Assembly (NCBI GenBank): GCA_965246785.1
Contig: CBDFFM010000001.1
Span: 149,061 to 213,060, forward strand
Direction of reading: 5' to 3'
Origin: UBA1952 sp965246785
Lineage (GTDB): Bacteria > Bacteroidota > Bacteroidia > Chitinophagales > Chitinophagaceae
Length of the DNA stretch: 64,000 nt
Below the pieces are notes generated by a model. It saw nothing but the letters and a program-made list of their open reading frames with translations. It was not told where the DNA came from and searched no databases. The position numbers and the translations under genes are program-made. Shown here piece by piece: positions 1-7,609 of the stretch. Numbering within the stretch: the first letter of the stretch is position 1; every line of letters starts with the position of its first letter.

Positions 1-1
1 T

Positions 2-85
2 CATGGCGTTGCACCGGGCATGTATCAGCTAAGCCTGTACCTGCAAGGGGCAGCAACGCAGACCATTAAGGTGATGCGGCAGTAG
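2..85 (+). CDS. 3' end of a secreted protein with T9SS sorting tail
   Basis: Only the last 27 codons are inside the window, entering in frame 2 and ending at TAG 83-85. The peptide reads HGVAPGMYQLSLYLQGAATQ and then TIKVMRQ. The pattern G-M-Y-x-L-x-L, then a polar stretch, then a short basic end is that of the type A C-terminal sorting domain used by the Bacteroidota type IX secretion system. The catalytic or structural part lies to the left, so the substrate and function cannot be told. Confidence 0.6.
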   Translation, partial: HGVAPGMYQLSLYLQGAATQTIKVMRQ

Positions 86-107
86 GGTAGGCATCGCCTA
101 TTTGCTT

Positions 108-229
108 TAGCCCCGGGTTGCGACCCGGGGCTATTCATGTTGAACCTTTTAGCATGCCACCTTTGAGAATTCAGTATTAGAAGCATATCCCTGAAAGGGA
201 CGAATGAATAGCCCGGTAGCAACCCGGGG
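108..229. repeat. REP-like inverted pair of palindromic elements
   Basis: Positions 108-133 form a perfect 11-bp stem (TAGCCCCGGGT / ACCCGGGGCTA, loop TGCG). A second element at about 203-229, in the opposite orientation, repeats the same words (GAATAGCCCGGTAGCAACCC and GGGG), with a small TCCCT/AGGGA hairpin beside it at 188-200. Two inverted copies of a palindromic unit 70 bp apart resemble the BIME-like arrangement of REP elements, which in other bacteria are mobilised by RAYT (TnpA_REP) transposases. The first stem may also terminate the T9SS gene. No RAYT gene is in the window. Confidence 0.55.
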
Positions 230-327
230 AAGACGCCCGGCAAAGCATTCATTTAACGCACCCTTGTAATACGCCCGGCTGCCTGCGGAAGTAAATTCGC
301 CTTCGCTAAAAAAGTCACACATTCTAT

Positions 328-1329
328 ATGAACTGCAAACTGCTCAAGCCCGCTGCCCTGCTCCTGATGGGCAGCCTGGTCGGTGCCGGCGCATTCGCGC
401 AGCCCGGCGCTAAGAACATGACGAAGGAAGAAACCGTCATCATCAAAAAAGAAAAGAGCGACGGCAAGACCGTCATTGAAATCAGGGATGGCTCCGTCTA
501 TGTAAACGGCGAGGCCGTTGTAACCGTGCACGATGCGGATGCGGCTAAGGTGCACAAGAAAATCATTATTGAAAGCCGCAACAGCGATGATGCCGGCGCG
601 TCAGAGTTCCGCTCTTTTGGCGGCGATGATGATATGCCCGCTCCTGTACCATCGCGCCGCGCTATGTTGGGCGTAATGACCGACCCGTGGTCTGAGAAAG
701 TAGGCGCGCTGGTAAAAGGCGTCAACCCCGGTTCTCCGGCAGAAGCAGCCGGCCTTCGCGAAGGCGACCTCATCACCCGCGTGGACGGTAAGGTCATTAA
801 AGATGCTGCCGCCCTCGTCTCCGAAATAGGCAGTCAGCATGATGCGGGCGACAAGGTAACCATCAACTATGAGCGCAACGGCAAGGAGCGCAGCGCCACC
901 GCTAAGCTGGAAAGTGCCCGGGCCGAGGTGAGTAGCCGCTCCTTCCGCTTCGGCCCCGGCAGCGGTGCGAATGGCGGCGAGATGAACATGGACATGCCCA
1001 ACTCTTTCTTCCGCGCCTTCCCGTTCTCTGCGATAGACGATGCGACTCCTGCGCCTAAGATTGGCGTGAGCGCTGAAGACCGTGCAGATGGCGATGGCGT
1101 GCGCGTGCTGAGCGTCAAGCCCGGCTCTCCGGCGGCAAGCGCCGGCCTGAAGGAAGGCGACGTGATTACCCGCGTAGGTGATGAAAAAGTTAGCTCCGTG
1201 GATGAGCTGCAGGCGGCCGTGCGCAGCGGCAAGACTGGCGGTAGGATACGCTTAGAATACCAACGCGCCGGCAAATCGGCTATTGCCGATGTTACGTTGC
1301 CTAAGAGCGTGAAGCGAAAAGACCTTTAA
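328..1329 (+). CDS. Exported protein with two PDZ domains
   Basis: 333 aa with an N-terminal signal peptide (MNCKLLKPAALLLMGSLVGA, cleavage near AFA-QP). Two PDZ domains follow: roughly residues 108-193, with SPAEAAGLREGDLITRVDG, and 245-325, with SPAASAGLKEGDVITRVGD. These are the carboxylate-binding-loop and beta-strand signatures seen in HtrA/DegP proteins. No trypsin-like protease domain (H-D-S triad) is present, so this is a PDZ-only periplasmic protein, probably a binding or scaffolding factor. It stands alone, with a terminator directly downstream. The ATG at 328 is the only start that keeps the signal peptide. Confidence 0.8.
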   Translation: MNCKLLKPAALLLMGSLVGAGAFAQPGAKNMTKEETVIIKKEKSDGKTVIEIRDGSVYVNGEAVVTVHDADAAKVHKKIIIESRNSDDAGASEFRSFGGDDDMPAPVPSRRAMLGVMTDPWSEKVGALVKGVNPGSPAEAAGLREGDLITRVDGKVIKDAAALVSEIGSQHDAGDKVTINYERNGKERSATAKLESARAEVSSRSFRFGPGSGANGGEMNMDMPNSFFRAFPFSAIDDATPAPKIGVSAEDRADGDGVRVLSVKPGSPAASAGLKEGDVITRVGDEKVSSVDELQAAVRSGKTGGRIRLEYQRAGKSAIADVTLPKSVKRKDL

Positions 1330-1343
1330 GAGACGGTTTTCTT

Positions 1344-1378
1344 AAAAAAGGGGAGGAGTTGCGTCCTTCCCTTTTTTG
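1344..1378 (+). terminator. Rho-independent terminator after the PDZ gene
   Basis: AAAAAAGGGGAGGA pairs with TCCTTCCCTTTTTT around a short loop (one mismatch), with a T-run on the plus strand. It lies 15 bp after the stop codon of the PDZ gene. Confidence 0.75.
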
Positions 1379-1429
1379 TTGCCGCGCAAATCGCGCTTTT
1401 AGGGAGCGCCGGCCCATGCGGCTTGGGAA

Positions 1430-1720
1430 TTACATCACGAACTTGACGTAGACAAACACTACAGCATACAGCATCGTGGCAATGACGATGCCCTTCACGG
1501 CCTGGTCAAGCCGCTTGCTGTTGAAGTAAAGGAACGGGATGAGATTGGCCAGCACCGATAGCGAGATAACGGTAGCGAAGGCCTTGCTGGAATGGCTCAG
1601 GCGCTCCATGTAAGTGCTAAAGGGCACGCCGCTGCCCATGATGAAGTAAACCACGATAAAGCCGAGCAGCGGCATAAAAAGGCCGATAAAAAGGCCGGCT
1701 ATTGGCTGATTGAGACGCAT
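1430..1720 (-). CDS. Small three-helix membrane protein, unknown function
   Basis: 96 aa from the ATG at 1720 (MRLNQPIAGLFIGLFMPLLG). Three hydrophobic segments are visible: about residues 5-28, 45-63 and 72-94. An upstream in-frame start at 1777 would add 19 residues without membrane character and would run across the comA promoter, so the shorter form is preferred. It is divergent from comA. No catalytic motif is seen, and I do not recognise the family beyond a small inner-membrane protein. Confidence 0.65.
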   Translation of the reverse strand: MRLNQPIAGLFIGLFMPLLGFIVVYFIMGSGVPFSTYMERLSHSSKAFATVISLSVLANLIPFLYFNSKRLDQAVKGIVIATMLYAVVFVYVKFVM

Positions 1721-1746
1721 GAATAGCGCGAAGGTAGGCAAGCCTT

Positions 1747-1754
1747 TATCTTTG
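1747..1754 (+). promoter_or_regulatory. -7 promoter box of comA
   Basis: TATCTTTG matches the Bacteroidota consensus TAnnTTTG exactly and lies 21 bp before the ATG of comA. With the final G at -7, transcription would start near 1761. This rules out the longer frame that opens at 1710. Confidence 0.6.
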
Positions 1755-1775
1755 GCGCCTACCCTTTCACAGTTC

Positions 1776-2537
1776 ATGAATTTTCAGCTCAACAACATTC
1801 CCGTCCGCACCGAAAAGCCGCGCCGTAATGGCCTGACGATGGTGATGGACAAAGGCCTCGCCCTGGACGAGGCACGCAACTTTCTCTCTGTGGCCGCGCC
1901 GCATATAGATGTGGTGAAGCTCGGCTTCGGTACGGCCTATGTAACGCCCAATCTGCGGGAAAAGATAGACATCTACCATGCGCACGGCATTCCCGTTTAT
2001 TTCGGCGGGACGCTCTTTGAAGCCTTTCTCATCCGCAATCAGTTTGATGACTACCAGCGCATCGTGGCCGACTATGGCCTGACGCACGTGGAGGTGAGCG
2101 ACGGCTCCATCACCATCCCGCACGCAGAGAAGTGTGGCTATATTGAGAAGCTTGCACAACAGGTAACGGTATTCTCTGAGGTGGGCTCTAAGGATGCGGC
2201 GCATATTATGCCGCCTTACAAGTGGATTGAGCTAATGAAAGCGGAGCTTGAGGCCGGGGCGAGCTATGTGATAGCGGAGGCGCGCGAGGCCGGCAACGTA
2301 GGCATCTACCGCGGTTCAGGCGAGGTGCGCGAGGGTCTGGTGCAGGAAATCCTGACGCAAATACCGGCAGAAAAAATCCTGTGGGAAGCGCCGCAGAAGG
2401 GGCAGCAGGTGTACTTCTTGGAATTGCTCGGCCCCAACGTAAACCTGGGTAACATCGCGCCGAATGATGTCATTCCGCTGGAAGCAACGCGTATCGGGCT
2501 GAGGGGGGATACGTTTCATATGTTTTTGGAGAAGTAA
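1776..2537 (+). CDS. comA: Phosphosulfolactate synthase
   Basis: 253 aa, normal length for ComA, a TIM-barrel enzyme that adds sulfite to phosphoenolpyruvate to give (R)-phosphosulfolactate. Family-typical stretches are GLTMVMDKGL (residues 18-27), DVVKLGFGTAYV (near 45), PVYFGGTLFEA (near 75), VEVSDGSI (near 105) and EAREAGNVGIY. In archaea this is the first step of coenzyme M synthesis. In Bacteroidota a more likely use of sulfolactate is cysteate for capnine-type sulfonolipids; that is inference, as no later pathway gene is here. The ATG at 1776 is chosen from the promoter position and family start. aroE follows after 6 bp, so the two are probably co-transcribed. Confidence 0.88.
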   Translation: MNFQLNNIPVRTEKPRRNGLTMVMDKGLALDEARNFLSVAAPHIDVVKLGFGTAYVTPNLREKIDIYHAHGIPVYFGGTLFEAFLIRNQFDDYQRIVADYGLTHVEVSDGSITIPHAEKCGYIEKLAQQVTVFSEVGSKDAAHIMPPYKWIELMKAELEAGASYVIAEAREAGNVGIYRGSGEVREGLVQEILTQIPAEKILWEAPQKGQQVYFLELLGPNVNLGNIAPNDVIPLEATRIGLRGDTFHMFLEK

Positions 2538-2543
2538 ATCAGA

Positions 2544-3308
2544 ATGCGGAACGCGGAACGCGGAATGCGGAATAAGCCGGGCACCGGATACGGCCTTATC
2601 GGCTTTCCGCTGACGCATTCTTTCTCGCCGGCTTTTTTTGAAGAGAAGTTCACGCGGGAAGGCATTGACGCTACATACACCGCTTTCCCACTCCCTGGTA
2701 TTCAGGCATTGCCGCAATTATTGCAAGAGCACCCCGCGCTGCGTGGGCTGAACGTAACGACGCCGTATAAGCAGCGCGTCCAGTCTTTTCTGCATGAAGT
2801 TTCGGACGACGCGCAGGCCATTGGCGCGGTCAACTGCATTGCTATAAAAGACGGAAGACTTTCCGGCTACAATACTGATTGGATGGCTTTCCGTGACAGC
2901 CTTTTGCCGCTACTAAGGCCGCAGCATTCCCGTGCGCTGGTGCTGGGCAGCGGTGGTGCTTCGCAGGCAGTACGCTATGCGTTGGAGCAGATGGGTATTG
3001 AATACAAATCCGTTTCCCGCCGGCCGGGCGACGGGGCGCTTTCTTATGAAATGCTTAGTCCTGAAGCGCTAAAGGCATACCCACTCATCATTAATACTAC
3101 CACGCTTGGTACGCTCGGCGAAGGCTTGCCGGCGTTGCCGTATGAAGCCTTGAGCGGTCAGCACTTACTTTACGACCTTGTGTATAATCCGCCCCTAACT
3201 CCCTTTCTTCAAAAAGGCAATACGGCCGGGGCGATTATCAAGAACGGGCTGGAAATGCTTCGGCTACAGGCGGAAGCTTCCTGGCGCATCTGGCAGCAAA
3301 TGCCTTAA
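2544..3308 (+). CDS. aroE: Shikimate dehydrogenase
   Basis: 254 aa. It reduces 3-dehydroshikimate to shikimate with NADPH in the cytoplasm. The substrate-binding SxS motif is in GFPLTHSFSP (residues 20-29), the catalytic Lys lies in NVTTPYK, and the Rossmann glycine loop is VLGSGGASQA. NTTTLG and YDLVYNPPLTPFL near residues 185-220 complete the AroE signature. The first codons are made of a repeated GCGGAA word, and a second ATG at 2565 is also possible. A GGAGAAG at 2528-2534 supports 2544. It lies 6 bp after comA. aroA and aroC of the same pathway lie about 56 kb away in the window. Confidence 0.9.
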   Translation: MRNAERGMRNKPGTGYGLIGFPLTHSFSPAFFEEKFTREGIDATYTAFPLPGIQALPQLLQEHPALRGLNVTTPYKQRVQSFLHEVSDDAQAIGAVNCIAIKDGRLSGYNTDWMAFRDSLLPLLRPQHSRALVLGSGGASQAVRYALEQMGIEYKSVSRRPGDGALSYEMLSPEALKAYPLIINTTTLGTLGEGLPALPYEALSGQHLLYDLVYNPPLTPFLQKGNTAGAIIKNGLEMLRLQAEASWRIWQQMP

Positions 3309-3505
3309 GATACCCTGCGGCGAAAGAGCCAGAAAAGGCCCAGAAATACCGGGAACAAGATGACAAAGCAGAGTATCAGAAACTCCTTCACCGTATCCCA
3401 GACGTTCGGGTAAGGCGGGTCGCTATCTATACAATAACCGAAGGCAGTAACTGCCACCGCGGCAACGGAGGAGCGCAGCACACGCTTTCTGAGTAAGCTC
3501 CTCAT
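3305..3505 (-). CDS. Small membrane protein, unknown function
   Basis: 66 aa from ATG at 3505. One hydrophobic helix lies near residues 10-25, and a stronger one (EFLILCFVILFPVFLGLFWL) at about 41-60 is followed by FRRRVS, a positive-inside end. It overlaps the aroE stop codon by 4 bp, convergently. The helix plus charged tail argues for a real gene, but I do not recognise it. Confidence 0.5.
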   Translation of the reverse strand: MRSLLRKRVLRSSVAAVAVTAFGYCIDSDPPYPNVWDTVKEFLILCFVILFPVFLGLFWLFRRRVS

Positions 3506-3535
3506 GTAATGAATGAGAATGGTGGGAGCAGCAGA

Positions 3536-4177
3536 TTATTTCGTTCCGGCTTTTGCCGCGTCCAGCTTCGCTTTGGCAGCGCTTAGCGCATCAGCGCGCT
3601 GTTGCTTCACAGACGCATTTTCGGCCAATTGCTTTTCAATCTTCTCCTTTTCGCGGGCCAGCTTGTTGCCATCATCGTCCGCATTCTTATAGTCCTTTTC
3701 AGCCCGTGCTACGGCCTCCTCCAGCGCACGTACGTCCGCGGCGAGTTGCTGGGCCTGGATGTCGGGCAGCAAGGCATCCAGCCAGGCCTTCAGTTTGGCA
3801 CTCATGGCGGGTTCGTTGGAGGCGCTGACGTAATTATCGTAGCCTTTGCTCACCAGCAAGGCAATTGTGCTCTGCTTATCGCCCTTGCCGGCATCCACCT
3901 TAGCATAAACGTCCAGTTGGCCGGGAGCGATTTCCGCCCAATTAGCCGCCTGAAAAGACATAAAGCCTTTATCTGACTTCGGCTTGCCCAGTCCGGCACG
4001 GTCAAGCCGGGCGCGCAGCGCGTTTTCGGTAATGCCTTGGGAGTACGGAAAGGTAATGAGTAGTCCGGGCCTGTCTTGCTTGCCAAAGCGGATATTGGCA
4101 TCCTGCGCGCCCTGTGCGCCCGCAAGTTGCGCAGCGCAAAGCAGCATTAAGCTAAGGAAAGAAAGGAAGTAACGCAT
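3536..4177 (-). CDS. Secreted protein with C-terminal coiled coil
   Basis: 213 aa. It has a signal peptide (MRYFLSFLSLMLLCAAQLAG, cleavage near AGA-QG). A globular part of about 120 residues follows, then a long charged Lys/Glu/Ala helix from about residue 140 to the end (ALEEAVARAEKDY, EKEKIEKQLAE), strongly predicted as coiled coil. Probably periplasmic. No enzyme motif is seen and the family is not recognised. It is an isolated gene with its own gaps on both sides. Confidence 0.7.
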   Translation of the reverse strand: MRYFLSFLSLMLLCAAQLAGAQGAQDANIRFGKQDRPGLLITFPYSQGITENALRARLDRAGLGKPKSDKGFMSFQAANWAEIAPGQLDVYAKVDAGKGDKQSTIALLVSKGYDNYVSASNEPAMSAKLKAWLDALLPDIQAQQLAADVRALEEAVARAEKDYKNADDDGNKLAREKEKIEKQLAENASVKQQRADALSAAKAKLDAAKAGTK

Positions 4178-4288
4178 AGTGATTGATGATTTATCCTGTA
4201 ATGTACGGCTTGGTGCTTCAAAATTCTAAATTCAAAAACCCAAAATCCAAAGCCATGTTCCGAAATCAGCATTCCGACCTCCGAATGC

Positions 4289-4510
4289 TTACGGCACCGG
4301 GTCGTAGCCGTGGCCGCCGCCGGGGCGGCAGCGCCCGATGCGCTTAATGGCTAACCAGCCGCCTTTGCGCGGCCCCCATTTGCGTACAGCATCGGCGGCA
4401 TAGGCAGAGCAGGTAGGCGTGTAGCGGCAGCTTGCGCCCAGCAGCGGCGAGAGCAGCGCCTGATAGAGTCGTATGCCGCCAAGAAGTATAAAAGATACGA
4501 GCTTACGCAT
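4289..4510 (-). CDS. yidD: Membrane protein insertion efficiency factor YidD
   Basis: 73 aa, the normal length. An amphipathic N-terminal helix (LLGGIRLYQALLSPLLG) precedes the family core CRYTPTCSAYA, and GWLAIKRIGRCRPGGGHGYD closes it. YidD is a small inner-membrane-associated protein that helps YidC-dependent insertion. Its start codon overlaps the 3' end of rnpA by 8 bp, the usual rpmH-rnpA-yidD order. Confidence 0.95.
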   Translation of the reverse strand: MRKLVSFILLGGIRLYQALLSPLLGASCRYTPTCSAYAADAVRKWGPRKGGWLAIKRIGRCRPGGGHGYDPVP

Positions 4511-4898
4511 TGGGAAGTGCTGTCTTCAAGCGACCAATGGCCTTGCCAAGGGCATCGTAAACAACAGTATAATCCGGCAGAGCCGCATCTGTAAACAGAA
4601 GAAACAGGTGCAGTTGCCGCCCTTCGGGAACTGCGGATAATAGTTCATGCTGTTGCAAACGCCAAGCTTCCCGCAGGAGGCGCTTCACGCGTGCGCGATG
4701 TACGGCGAGCTTGAATTTTTTCTTGGAAACGGAAAATCCTGCTCTTACCGGCGCAGGCTCGGCGCCTCGCTCCGTCAGCAGCCAGACTACGCGAACAGGG
4801 AAAACAGAAAACGCCTTTCCGGAACGGAAAAGCGTTTGAATGTGCTGCTCGCGCTTCAGGCGGCGCTCAACGCCAAGCGTGTGTTGGCGAAGCGCCAT
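4503..4898 (-). CDS. rnpA: Ribonuclease P protein component
   Basis: 131 aa. It is the protein subunit that binds the 5' leader of pre-tRNA together with the M1 RNA. Visible signatures are RLKREQHIQTLFRSGKAFSV (residues 13-32), AGFSVSKKKFKLAVHRARVK and RLLREAWRL. The family's RNR motif reads R-A-R here, so the central Asn is replaced. It lies between rpmH (33 bp upstream) and yidD (overlapping). Confidence 0.93.
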   Translation of the reverse strand: MALRQHTLGVERRLKREQHIQTLFRSGKAFSVFPVRVVWLLTERGAEPAPVRAGFSVSKKKFKLAVHRARVKRLLREAWRLQQHELLSAVPEGRQLHLFLLFTDAALPDYTVVYDALGKAIGRLKTALPNA

Positions 4899-4930
4899 TG
4901 CGTTGCAGCGGCAAAAACGGTGTAGATGAA

Positions 4931-5086
4931 TTACTTCAGCCTGCTCTCATCGCTCACAGTGAGCTTGTGGCGGCCCTTGGCGCGGCGGGATGCGAGCACC
5001 TTACGGCCATTGGCCGTCTGCATGCGCTGGCGGAAGCCGTGTACGCTTTTGCGGCGGCGGCGGTGCGGTTGGTAGGTACGTTTCAT
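4931..5086 (-). CDS. rpmH: Ribosomal protein bL34
   Basis: 51 aa, found by reading the minus strand between rnpA and the lipoprotein gene. It starts MKRTYQPHRRRRKSVHGFRQ and continues RMQTANGRKVLASRRAKGR, the near-invariant L34 sequence. It is part of the large ribosomal subunit. It heads the rpmH-rnpA-yidD cluster. A TATCTTCG word upstream is one base off the TAnnTTTG box. Confidence 0.97.
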   Translation of the reverse strand: MKRTYQPHRRRRKSVHGFRQRMQTANGRKVLASRRAKGRHKLTVSDESRLK

Positions 5087-5187
5087 GGTGGCAAATGCGA
5101 TTTAGAAAGCGCCCTCTGAGCCGGCGCAGGTTGGAATTTTTTTAAACGGAGCGCGAAGATAAGGAGAAAATGTGAGCGATAAAGGGT

Positions 5188-5811
5188 TTAATGCACAGCC
5201 TCATCATGCATCAAGCCTATTAAATAATACTTAGCCCCTTCCGGCGCAAAGAAGAGGCGCAGGCTACTCCGCGCGCCCTTTTCGGGCGCGTAGTAAGTGA
5301 TATAGTCCGCTCCGGCGTATAGATTTCCAATGCTTTGCTCCTTTTCATCATGCGAAATGCCCTGGACTATGGCAACGGAATCTGCACGGAGATAATCGGC
5401 GGTATAAACTAAGCGTCGTAGGTATTCCTGCGGAGTAAGCACGATTGTAGCCCCGCCATCTGTATAACTACCCCAACTGAGCCGGGTACGGGCTTCAACA
5501 GCCCGCAAAAGCGATTGTGGATTCAGCTTCTGGTCACTGAAAAGGTCAATATGGTTGTACGGCGAAAACCGCAGGCCGGTTTGGGGATGAATATAAGTGG
5601 CTAAAGCATGAAAGTCGCTATCCCGAAGTGCCTGGAGCACTATAGCCCCATGCTTACGCAGGTCGGCGCCTCGGTCTGCCTGCTGCGAAGATGCGGGAGA
5701 TAGCGGAGCGTGATTGCTGCCATTGCAGGCTGCCAGCAACAAGAAAGTTGGCAATAGCAACAATCCGGCCCTTCTATTGGAGCAAAACAAGTTTTTAAAG
5801 AGAATGAGCAC
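5188..5811 (-). CDS. Lipoprotein, unknown function
   Basis: 207 aa from a GTG start at 5811; there is no in-frame ATG before the signal peptide. The hydrophobic stretch LLLLPTFLLLAAC followed by N-G-S is a lipobox, so the mature protein should begin at Cys29. The mature part (for example HKQTGLRFSPY-like and GADYITYYAPEKGARSSLRL regions) shows no motif I can assign. A hairpin terminator of the next upstream gene lies just before the start. Confidence 0.65.
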   Translation of the reverse strand: MLILFKNLFCSNRRAGLLLLPTFLLLAACNGSNHAPLSPASSQQADRGADLRKHGAIVLQALRDSDFHALATYIHPQTGLRFSPYNHIDLFSDQKLNPQSLLRAVEARTRLSWGSYTDGGATIVLTPQEYLRRLVYTADYLRADSVAIVQGISHDEKEQSIGNLYAGADYITYYAPEKGARSSLRLFFAPEGAKYYLIGLMHDEAVH

Positions 5812-5822
5812 AACGCAAAAAT

Positions 5823-5853
5823 GCGGATGCCGGCTTCAAGAACCGGCATCCGC
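5823..5853 (-). terminator. Terminator of the glycine-zipper lipoprotein gene
   Basis: Perfect 11-bp arms GCGGATGCCGG / CCGGCATCCGC with a 9-nt loop. Read on the minus strand, the stem is followed by ATTTTTG, a short T-run. It lies 26 bp after the stop of the gene at 5879-6445. Confidence 0.75.
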
Positions 5854-5878
5854 CTCAATAAAATATGGGATTATGCAA

Positions 5879-6445
5879 TTAACGCCCGTTCTTCTTATCG
5901 ATGACTGCACCTGCGCCTGTGCCGGCGGCTGCGCCAAGTACACCGCCAATTACAGCCCCCGCAGCTCGGTTACGGCCATTAATGATAGCGCCTGCGGCAG
6001 CTCCCGTACCAGCACCGATTATAGCACCCTTAGCCTTAGCGCTCCAGCCCTTCTTTTGAGGTGCAGGTGCGGGAGCAGGTTCAGATATAACAGGTTGAGA
6101 CTGGCTCGCGGCCGGAGCCGAACTGCCTGAAGAAGCATAAGTGTGATTGCGTGAATGGCTCACAGAGCTATGCCTAACCGTTCTGTGACTGGTGCTTGTG
6201 GGTGATGCAGGGGTAACCGGCACTACTTGTGTAGTAGTATTAACCGGCGGATTCAGAACGTATTGGGTCTTGGTAACCTCATTCATTGAGTCAATGACGT
6301 GCTTCTTGGCCAGTTCAGCATTCATAGAGTCAATGGTGTGCTGCTGGGCCTGAAGGGCAGCATCTTTTTCCTGAACGGCAGAATTTTTACAGGCGGTCAT
6401 AGAAAAGAGGCCTGCTATGGCGATGGCTGGAAGGAATGATTTCAT
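5879..6445 (-). CDS. Lipoprotein with glycine-zipper domain
   Basis: 188 aa. The lipobox is FSMTACKN, with lipidation at Cys19. A charged N-terminal helix with repeated HVIDSMN/HTIDSMN words is followed by a low-complexity Ser/Pro/Thr linker (about 75-130). The C-terminal glycine zipper is GAIIGAGTGAAAGAIINGRN and then AAGAVIGGVLGAAAGTGAGA, a Gly-rich alpha-helical hairpin of the YMGG-like type that inserts into or packs against membranes. Probably outer-membrane or periplasmic. No partner gene nearby. Confidence 0.75.
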   Translation of the reverse strand: MKSFLPAIAIAGLFSMTACKNSAVQEKDAALQAQQHTIDSMNAELAKKHVIDSMNEVTKTQYVLNPPVNTTTQVVPVTPASPTSTSHRTVRHSSVSHSRNHTYASSGSSAPAASQSQPVISEPAPAPAPQKKGWSAKAKGAIIGAGTGAAAGAIINGRNRAAGAVIGGVLGAAAGTGAGAVIDKKNGR

Positions 6446-6552
6446 GGCTTAAATTGTTTTTCCGGTGAAGCAAATACGCTATACCGACTACTCATTGCTA
6501 AGGCTATGCCAATGACTGCCGCCAATTGTTAAAAAAATCTTAGTGCGTTCAT

Positions 6553-7386
6553 TTAATGCTTAGCCGGATGGAATTGCTTAAAGGCATTCATCACGGCCTG
6601 GTGCATGATGGTAGCATGGTCTTCGTCCGGCAGGTAATCAAAGTAGATATGCAGGCCCGGCGCCTTGAGGGCGCGTAGCTTATCGGCGAGGAGGTTGGCA
6701 TCCACCTCCATGACGCGCGGCGGGTCGGAGAGCGCAAGGCCTTCTTTGCCAACGCCTATATACACCTGTGTAGGATGTGTATAAGTGCTATCCAATGCGC
6801 GTGAGCGGTATTGCAGCAGCGAGCCGGCATCCCACCAAAGGCTGGGACTAACGATGATGTACTTGTCAAATAATTGCGGCTTCTTCAACAGGATTTCGGC
6901 AGCGAGCAGGCCACCGAGGGATTCTCCGATAAGGGTTTTGGAGTGCGCTGTGCGGTACGTTTTTTCAATGAATGGCTGTAGCTCCTTTTCTATGAAGGCT
7001 GTGAAAGCCGCGGAGCCGCCGTAGCTTTTGACTATTTGCTTGTCCTTCTGGACGCTTGTTGGAAAGGTAAAATCGCGCTGCCGGGCGGTATTAGCGATGC
7101 CTACGACGATGGAAGGCGGTACCCGGCCTATCCAGGGAAAGCTATTGAATTGTACGAGGCCAGAAATATGGATGAAGTCCTCATCGGCGGAGCCGTCCAG
7201 CAAATAGATGATCGGGTAGCTACTGCTGTCCTGCGCGTTATAGCCTTCGGGGAGGTAGATGTTGAGGGTGCGGGACTCTTTGAGGATGACGGATGGGAGG
7301 GTACGGATCTCGCCGAGGGGGAAGGGGGTTTGGGCGGTGGCCGGAACACTAAACCATGTTAGCAGTACTAACGCTATGTATTTCAT
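6553..7386 (-). CDS. Exported alpha/beta-hydrolase esterase
   Basis: 277 aa with signal peptide MKYIALVLLTWFSVPATAQ. The putative-esterase (esterase D / Fes-like) fold is recognised from YPIIYLLDG (about 57-65), the nucleophile elbow LIGESLGGLLA with Ser156, and DEDHATIMHQ with His257. It probably hydrolyses esters in the periplasm, possibly siderophore or acyl esters; the substrate cannot be read. Its start overlaps the stop of the upstream 50-aa gene (ATGA), so the two are translationally coupled. Confidence 0.82.
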   Translation of the reverse strand: MKYIALVLLTWFSVPATAQTPFPLGEIRTLPSVILKESRTLNIYLPEGYNAQDSSSYPIIYLLDGSADEDFIHISGLVQFNSFPWIGRVPPSIVVGIANTARQRDFTFPTSVQKDKQIVKSYGGSAAFTAFIEKELQPFIEKTYRTAHSKTLIGESLGGLLAAEILLKKPQLFDKYIIVSPSLWWDAGSLLQYRSRALDSTYTHPTQVYIGVGKEGLALSDPPRVMEVDANLLADKLRALKAPGLHIYFDYLPDEDHATIMHQAVMNAFKQFHPAKH

Positions 7387-7535
7387 TGCGCCTTTGTCTT
7401 AAACATGCGCTGCGCTAAATATGCCTTTAGCTGCTCAAAAGACATCCCTTCTATCTCTTTAGAGATTTGCTCCTTAATATCACGGAAAGTTTTGACCGTG
7501 TCAAATGCTTTGGGCTTTTCATTCTTCGTCTTCAT
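7383..7535 (-). CDS. Small hypothetical protein coupled to the esterase
   Basis: 50 aa from ATG 7535 (MKTKNEKPKAFDTVKTFRDI). Charged and alpha-helical, without a signal or membrane segment. The pattern DTVKTFRDIKEQISKEIEG resembles small antitoxin-like or regulatory helical proteins of Bacteroidota, but no toxin partner is adjacent, so no function is claimed. It overlaps the esterase start by 4 bp. Confidence 0.55.
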   Translation of the reverse strand: MKTKNEKPKAFDTVKTFRDIKEQISKEIEGMSFEQLKAYLAQRMFKTKAQ

Positions 7536-7609
7536 AACCAACAATTTCTTTGGGCGAACATATCTCAAGTGTGCCGTAACCCAAACGTAAATTTACGGAG
7601 TTGTAGCCG

